DNA of 64,000 nucleotides, taken from assembly GCF_000374125.1 (NCBI RefSeq), contig NZ_KB893625.1, positions 778,945 to 842,944 of the forward strand, given 5' to 3'. Shown one piece after another: positions 59,525 to 64,000 of this stretch. The notes beneath the pieces are model-generated. The model had not been told where the DNA came from. It saw nothing but the letters and a program-made list of their open reading frames with translations, and made no database searches. Position numbers and translations under genes: made by a program. Source of the stretch: Niabella aurantiaca DSM 17617 (GTDB lineage: Bacteria > Bacteroidota > Bacteroidia > Chitinophagales > Chitinophagaceae). Position 1 is the first letter of the stretch. Every line of letters begins with the position of its first letter.

Positions 59525-60559
59525 ATGGATAAAGTACTTGCCGGTTATGGGTTGAAGGAAGTTCAGTGTTCATTAAAACCTTTTGGCAGCGGGCTGATCA
59601 ATCATACATGGGTGCTCTGTAACGGTGCAGAACAGTTTATTGTACAGAAGGTGAACAGGAACGTATTCCGGGAGCCGGAGGCGATCGCATGGAACCTGGC
59701 TTTTATTGATGCCTACCTGGAAAAACAGGATGAGGGATACTTTTTTGTATCACCGGTAAAAACGGCATCGGGGGAAACGATGTTGCATATAGAGGGCGAC
59801 GGGTATTACCGCATGTTCCCTTTTGTAAAAGGGAGCCATTCCATCGATGTTGTAGAAGATCCGCAGCAGGCTTATGAAGCGGCGAAGCAATTCGGAATGT
59901 TTACCAGGAAGCTATCGGGGATCGATGTGGATGCCCTGAAGATCACATTGCCTTCCTTTCATGATCTTTCCCTGCGTTACGAGCAATTCCTGGAGGCGCT
60001 CGGCAGCGGTAACCCCCTGCGGCTGGCGGCGGCCACTTCTCTGATCGAAGCGCTGAAGGGGCATTCATATATTGTAGACCGGTTCCGGGAAATACAACGA
60101 AATCCGGAATTTAAGCAACGGGTAACTCATCACGACACGAAGATCAGCAATGTGCTTTTTGATGCGCACAATAAAGGTCTGTGTGTAATAGACCTGGATA
60201 CGGTCATGCCGGGCTATTTTATCAGTGATGTGGGCGATATGATGCGTACCTACCTGTGCCCCGTAAGTGAAGAGGAAAAAGACTTTAGCAAGATCGTTGT
60301 GCGTGAAGATTACTACAATGCCATTGTGAAAGGATACCTGGAGGAAATGCAGGATGAACTGACGCAGGCCGAAAAGGCACACTTTTTTTACTCAGGGCTC
60401 TTTATGATCTATATGCAGGCCCTTCGGTTCCTGACGGATCACTTAAATGACGATCGCTATTATGGCGCCCGGTATGAGGGACATAATTTTGTAAGGGCAC
60501 AAAATCAGCTGACTTTACTGGAGCGGTTGCTGGAAAAGCGGGAGGTGCTGGAAAAGTAG
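59525..60559 (+). CDS. APH-fold small-molecule kinase (N-acetylhexosamine 1-kinase-like)
   Basis: This 344-residue member of the aminoglycoside phosphotransferase fold has the nucleotide-binding lobe with F-G-S-G-L-I-N and Q-K-V-N, the catalytic loop H-H-D-T-K-I-S-N-V-L-F-D (catalytic Asp after two His) and the metal-binding V-I-D-L-D-T-V. Overall it resembles NahK-type anomeric sugar kinases more than antibiotic kinases. It likely phosphorylates an amino sugar or similar compound in the cytoplasm. The LacI regulator upstream supports a role in carbohydrate use. Antibiotic resistance is not suggested by the context. Confidence 0.82.
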   Translation: MDKVLAGYGLKEVQCSLKPFGSGLINHTWVLCNGAEQFIVQKVNRNVFREPEAIAWNLAFIDAYLEKQDEGYFFVSPVKTASGETMLHIEGDGYYRMFPFVKGSHSIDVVEDPQQAYEAAKQFGMFTRKLSGIDVDALKITLPSFHDLSLRYEQFLEALGSGNPLRLAAATSLIEALKGHSYIVDRFREIQRNPEFKQRVTHHDTKISNVLFDAHNKGLCVIDLDTVMPGYFISDVGDMMRTYLCPVSEEEKDFSKIVVREDYYNAIVKGYLEEMQDELTQAEKAHFFYSGLFMIYMQALRFLTDHLNDDRYYGARYEGHNFVRAQNQLTLLERLLEKREVLEK

Positions 60560-60606
60560 TTTTTCTATCCCTGGCGTTTATTTTTATTTTTTTGCGATTT
60601 TTCCCT

Positions 60607-60614
60607 TACTTTTG
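60607..60614 (+). promoter_or_regulatory. -7 box upstream of tRNA-Pro
   Basis: TACTTTTG matches TAnnTTTG and ends 22 bases before the mature tRNA start. Confidence 0.5.
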
Positions 60615-60636
60615 CAGCCGCTTTGTTTATAAGCAC

Positions 60637-60710
60637 CGGGAAGTAGCGCAGGCCGGTAGCGCACCTGGTTTGGGACCAGGGGGTCGCAGGTTCGAATCCT
60701 GTCTTCCCGA
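60637..60710 (+). tRNA. tRNA-Pro (anticodon TGG)
   Basis: The 74-base cloverleaf is complete. The acceptor stem CGGGAAG pairs with CTTCCCG and is followed by A. The D arm contains AGCGC-AGGCCGGTA-GCGC. The anticodon stem CCTGG/CCAGG encloses loop TTTGGGA with anticodon TGG (60671-60673). The T arm has the GTTCGAATC loop. CCA is not encoded. A strong terminator lies 25 bases further on. Confidence 0.97.
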
Positions 60711-60734
60711 CTTTTTAGGATTTCAATTCCTATC

Positions 60735-60771
60735 AAAGCCTTACAAATCAAGATATTTGTAAGGCTTTTTT
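60735..60771 (+). terminator. Terminator after tRNA-Pro
   Basis: A perfect 14-base stem (AAAGCCTTACAAAT / ATTTGTAAGGCTTT) with a six-base loop runs into a T tract. Confidence 0.85.
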
Positions 60772-61116
60772 AATTTCAGCTTATCAAATAATCTCATATC
60801 TGCAACGGGATATGCTTTATAAAAAACGGGAAAAATCTGACCATTGGGTGATTATCCCCCTACGACACGAAACAAAATTAATTTTCACTCGACAGTTCCG
60901 GATAGAATCGCAATCCGGAGGTTACGGCACGATTCCGAAAGGGCACTTCTAACAGCTTTTGTGCTCGCCCGAACGTGTCATTCGGTACGGGCGGGCGGAG
61001 CGGCAGGTCCCGCCATGTTTATTCAACCCGGGGTGGGGTAGGACGCTCAGCTTCAGCATTTCCACGTCTTAATTGATACGGCACTATCTATTTGCTGCGG
61101 CGTAATTTTTACCCGG
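60772..61116. other. Spacer without a supported gene
   Basis: About 345 bases downstream of the tRNA with no reading frame of normal composition, no promoter pair and no second copy of the tRNA 3' end, so no sign of an integrated element is seen. Confidence 0.5.
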
Positions 61117-61734
61117 TTAAACAATATTCCGTACATCACCCGGGAGGTTACACCGGAGATTCTTTAAGGCCATTTGCAGGATATTGGAAACCGTCTGCGG
61201 TGCAATATTTAATATCGATGCGATTTCGTCCCGCGACATATTGTGGAAAAATTTGAGGTAAACCACCTCCTTTTGCCGCAGTGGGAGACCATTGAGCAGG
61301 GCGGTAACCTGGAGCGAAAGTTGCCGGGCCTGTTCTGTTTTGATCAGGCGCTCATCCACATAGGCGCTAAGATCAAATTTGTTTTCCAGGTAGGTAGCAT
61401 CCTTAAAGTCAACCATCCGGATCTGGGGGTTAAGCTTCCGGTGCAACATTCTCCGGAAGGAAGAAAAGAGATAGGCTTTAATATTGACTTCTGTTGCCAG
61501 GGTGGCGCGTTTTTCCCATATATAAACAAACAGGTCCTGGACGGTGTCTTTCAGCAACGCTTCATCCCTGGAATATTTGAGGCCGTAATTGAACAGCTGC
61601 CAGAAATATTCTTCGACAATCAACCGGTAGGCTTTTTGATTGCCGCCGGTTGCAAGTTTCCATAATGAAGTAAAGGCTTCCAGGTCAGATGATTTTAATT
61701 TTTTGACAAAATCATACTTCCGTGCACCGTCCAT
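61117..61734 (-). CDS. ECF-type RNA polymerase sigma factor
   Basis: The 205-residue sigma factor has region 2 (about 30-95, with L-K-D-T-V-Q-D-L-F-V-Y-I-W) and region 4 (about 145-195, with L-P-L-R-Q-K-E-V-V-Y-L-K-F-F and the helix-turn-helix I-A-S-I-L-N-I-A-P-Q-T-V-S-N). This is the Bacteroidota FecI-like type that usually works with a membrane anti-sigma factor and a SusC-type receptor. Neither is visible, so its partner genes may lie beyond the right edge. Two ATGs are possible, and the one at 61734 was chosen. A TACCTTTG box at 61986-61993 lies 250 bases upstream. Confidence 0.9.
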   Translation of the reverse strand: MDGARKYDFVKKLKSSDLEAFTSLWKLATGGNQKAYRLIVEEYFWQLFNYGLKYSRDEALLKDTVQDLFVYIWEKRATLATEVNIKAYLFSSFRRMLHRKLNPQIRMVDFKDATYLENKFDLSAYVDERLIKTEQARQLSLQVTALLNGLPLRQKEVVYLKFFHNMSRDEIASILNIAPQTVSNILQMALKNLRCNLPGDVRNIV

Positions 61735-62069
61735 ATAAAGGTAATAACTGCAACAAAACAATTTCAATCAATGATTTCCCGATGACGAAGCGAATGTACA
61801 TAAATGATATACCGTTTTGATTTCACTGATCTCAACCTGCCTGCAGACCTGCATAATGCAAATAGCGTAAGCTGGCATCTGGCAATTCCCTGCAATCCGG
61901 ATCGCGATCCTGCTGATAAAGAGACACCCACCCCTGGAACATACCATAAGTTGGGGATGTTTATTTTTATAATGGATTGCAGGATCAAAGGTATAACAGA
62001 TCGCTCAGGATTTGCAGCTTCAATCGTTATTTTGTTAGGATCCCAAACTTTAATAAAGAAAAGATATAT
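61735..62069. other. Spacer between sigma factor and sulfatase genes
   Basis: About 335 bases that likely hold the sigma factor promoter. TACCTTTG (61986-61993, minus strand) is a perfect -7 box, but a -33 box is not at the right distance. Short open frames on both strands have no family resemblance. Confidence 0.4.
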
Positions 62070-63932
62070 TTAAAACATAAGAGAAACGGGCCTCCGTTTA
62101 TGAAGTTCAGGCGGAGAGCTCTTTAATGGGGATGCAGCTGAAAATCGTTTTAACGGTCCCGGATAGCATGTTGCGGCGATCTTTACCTGTGGGGTCTTTA
62201 GGATCAATGCCCTGAAATCAGCGGTAATACCTGCATCGGGCTTCCGGGTAATCAGGGACACCTTATGGGGTCCGGGGGCGATTTTTATCGCCCCCCATTG
62301 GAGTTGACACCATTGGCGCTCATATACTTCTTTACGTTTTACCCGGTCGGGACTAGCGATAAAAGGCGGGTTGCAAATGGTACAAAGCGAATGCGTAAGA
62401 ATGGCTGAATCGTCTATCTGTAACGCTATTTCTGTTCCGTTGGGAGAGCCCGAAACCGCGTAGTCTATAAGAACGGAGAAGGATTTTTCTGTGTTTGCAA
62501 TAACCTTCCAGGAGATCGTATCCATGCCGGTACCCCAGTTTGTCAGCCAGTCATGCGCCCACCCATGACCTTCTTTGTATTTAGGCCCCCCCGAAAAAAC
62601 GGCCTCATAAGCGGGTAGCTCAACCCTGTCACCATAGAGGGGAACAGGCCGTTGCATATTGAAGTTTTTGGAGCAATCCCTGAACCAGGCAAGGTAATCC
62701 TTTTTTAGTGTCTCCGTGATCTGCGGAAATTGACGGGAAATTTCTTCCTTTTGTGAAGGATCCTTTACCAGGTCATATAGCTCCGTTCCGTTTTTTTTGT
62801 AGATCAGGGCATAGGTATTGTTCCGCACCGAGCCGGTTGCCTTGCTCAGTGTGCTGTCATGACGGCCGGAAGACCGTGATAGTACCCAGGAGTAAATATT
62901 CCTGTTTTCAGATATTTTTTTCCCGGAAAGTAAGCCGGCCCGGCTGATCCCGTCTATGGAGGAATCGCTGTTTATTTTTAATCTGCAGAGATCCCTGAGT
63001 GTTGGAAAGAGGTCAATATGCTGGGAAAGATCGGCAACCTGTAATCCGCCTTTGATATGTCCTTTCCAGGTTACAAAACAGGGCACTTTGATGCCCCCCT
63101 CATATACAGAGCCTTTGATGTCCCGCAGTATTCCGTTGTAGCGATGCCCGTTGGGGCCGTTGTCGCTGAGAAAGATAACAATCGTGTTTTTATCAAGCCC
63201 GGTTTTTTTTAACATATGGGTGATCCGGCCGATATTATCGTCAACAGATGCACACATGCCATAGATGCCGGCCAGCTCGTCGGAAAGTCCTTTCTCTTTG
63301 TATCGTTTAAAATACCGGTCCGGTACCTGAACGGGCGTGTGGGGGGCATTATAGGCCAGGTAACAAAAAAAAGGCCGACCTGCTTTTTGCATAAATTGAA
63401 GAGCCCTGTCAGTGAGTACGTCGGTAATATAGCCGCTGTCTGTTTCAAAGTCCTGGTTATGCTGGTAACGGGTATTGAAGTAGTTGCTCCAGTGCCCGGC
63501 ACAGAATCCGAAAAATTCCTGAAAACCCTGACCGTTGGGATCATTGGGATAGTGGGATCCGTTGTGCCATTTACCAAAACAGGCGGTGCGGTAGCCATTA
63601 CTTGCAAAGAGCTCGGCCAGTGTATTTTCACCGGTGTTCATAATTTCCAGCCCGTTTGAAACGGAGGCGACTCCTGTCCGGAGGTGATGCCTTCCGGTGA
63701 GCAGGCTGGCCCGGGTGGGCGCACAGAGCGGACTTACGTAAAAATTGGTAAAGCTGGCACCTGTCTCTTTGAGCTGATCGATATGGGGTGTTGTAAGTAC
63801 CGGGTTCCCGGAACCGGAAAAATCGCCCCAGCCCTGATCGTCTGTCAGGATCAATAACACATTGGGATACTGGGCATTAGCTTCTCCGGCTGCGAAAAAA
63901 AATAAATGAAACAATAAGAACAATCTGAACAT
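62070..63932 (-). CDS. Secreted arylsulfatase-family sulfatase
   Basis: The 620-residue enzyme has a signal peptide (1-20) and an alkaline-phosphatase-like catalytic domain. Cys70 in C-A-P-T-R is the residue matured to formylglycine by an anaerobic- or FGE-type enzyme, followed by the S-L-L-T-G-R motif. Asp31 and Asp32 (T-D-D-Q) and D-N-G-P-N are calcium ligands, and G-K-W-H carries a substrate residue. It hydrolyses sulfate esters, probably from sulfated glycans in the periplasm. The C-terminal 150 residues form an additional beta-rich domain. Together with the ECF sigma factor it points to a glycan-use locus continuing to the right. Confidence 0.93.
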   Translation of the reverse strand: MFRLFLLFHLFFFAAGEANAQYPNVLLILTDDQGWGDFSGSGNPVLTTPHIDQLKETGASFTNFYVSPLCAPTRASLLTGRHHLRTGVASVSNGLEIMNTGENTLAELFASNGYRTACFGKWHNGSHYPNDPNGQGFQEFFGFCAGHWSNYFNTRYQHNQDFETDSGYITDVLTDRALQFMQKAGRPFFCYLAYNAPHTPVQVPDRYFKRYKEKGLSDELAGIYGMCASVDDNIGRITHMLKKTGLDKNTIVIFLSDNGPNGHRYNGILRDIKGSVYEGGIKVPCFVTWKGHIKGGLQVADLSQHIDLFPTLRDLCRLKINSDSSIDGISRAGLLSGKKISENRNIYSWVLSRSSGRHDSTLSKATGSVRNNTYALIYKKNGTELYDLVKDPSQKEEISRQFPQITETLKKDYLAWFRDCSKNFNMQRPVPLYGDRVELPAYEAVFSGGPKYKEGHGWAHDWLTNWGTGMDTISWKVIANTEKSFSVLIDYAVSGSPNGTEIALQIDDSAILTHSLCTICNPPFIASPDRVKRKEVYERQWCQLQWGAIKIAPGPHKVSLITRKPDAGITADFRALILKTPQVKIAATCYPGPLKRFSAASPLKSSPPELHKRRPVSLMF

Positions 63933-64000
63933 CGCTATTGGTTTGATTTTAAAATAAGGCTATCAATTCTTAATTCTGTATAACTCTTCCCTTAGGCCCT

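Noticed and set aside
59525-60559. Aminoglycoside resistance gene
   Set aside because: The fold is that of aminoglycoside kinases, but motifs and the LacI-regulated context fit anomeric sugar kinases better.
60844-61041. A 65-codon frame after tRNA-Pro as a possible integrated cassette
   Set aside because: No integrase, no repeated tRNA 3' end and no conserved motif were found, so integration is not supported.
61804-62073. An 89-codon plus-strand frame between sigma factor and sulfatase
   Set aside because: It covers the likely sigma factor promoter region, and its sequence has no family or structural signature.

Overview
The window looks like a chromosomal segment of an aerobic Bacteroidota bacterium, most likely Chitinophagaceae. 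Support comes from repeated promoter boxes of the Bacteroidota type (TTTG about 19-22 bases upstream of TAnnTTTG), the near absence of Shine-Dalgarno sites, an araB-araD-araA order followed by SSS-family symporters, a moxR-DUF58-bat cluster, a split KdpD, an ECF sigma factor of the SusC/SusD-associated type and a secreted sulfatase. No phage, integrase, intact transposase, CRISPR array or rRNA operon was seen.

Layout. 1-2.4 kb: cytochrome c maturation genes (ccmB, ccmC, ccmD) and thymidine kinase. 2.5-8.4 kb: an orphan conserved gene, the Kdo transferase WaaA, and a polysaccharide-precursor operon (DegT aminotransferase, nucleotide-sugar dehydrogenase, rfbC, rfbD). 8.6-11.1 kb: a DsbD-type reductase and a frameshifted acyl-CoA thioesterase. 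11.2-20.5 kb: arabinose utilisation (secreted GH43, HAD phosphatase, ribulokinase, epimerase, isomerase, two tandem sodium/sugar symporters) with a 25-bp palindrome just upstream of araB. 20.5-32.8 kb: EcsC protein, lipoproteins, beta-propeller, CPA2 antiporter, SDR plus sugar-acid dehydratase, isocitrate dehydrogenase, ApaG and a 2H phosphoesterase. 33.2-43.5 kb: radical SAM protein, YkuK, fatty-acid desaturase, NAD synthetase, moxR/bat cluster and aquaporin. 43.7-46.7 kb: an eight-heme cytochrome with a TPR tail, and endonuclease V. 46.9-58.3 kb (minus strand): a kdp potassium-uptake locus, read as NtrC-type regulator, kdpF, kdpA, kdpB, kdpC, outer-membrane porin, KdpD sensor half, separate histidine kinase. 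58.4-64 kb: LacI regulator, sugar-kinase-like gene, tRNA-Pro, ECF sigma factor and sulfatase.

The most unusual signal is not a gene. At least ten intergenic spacers are filled with degenerate tandem repeats of exact 7-base period (heptads such as GTGAGAA, GTTGTTA, ATCTCAA, TTTCAGC). They fill four intercistronic gaps of the kdp locus, lead directly into the start codons of moxR and the DUF58 gene, and flank both sides of a broken four-helix-bundle (S23/IVP-type) gene that separates kdpA from kdpB. A 276-bp element with terminal inverted repeats and several internal dyads (32852-33127) adjoins one array, and a lone related end plus an unusual nested dyad occurs at 29.56-29.87 kb. Together these suggest small non-autonomous mobile or slippage-generated elements living in the spacers of this genome.
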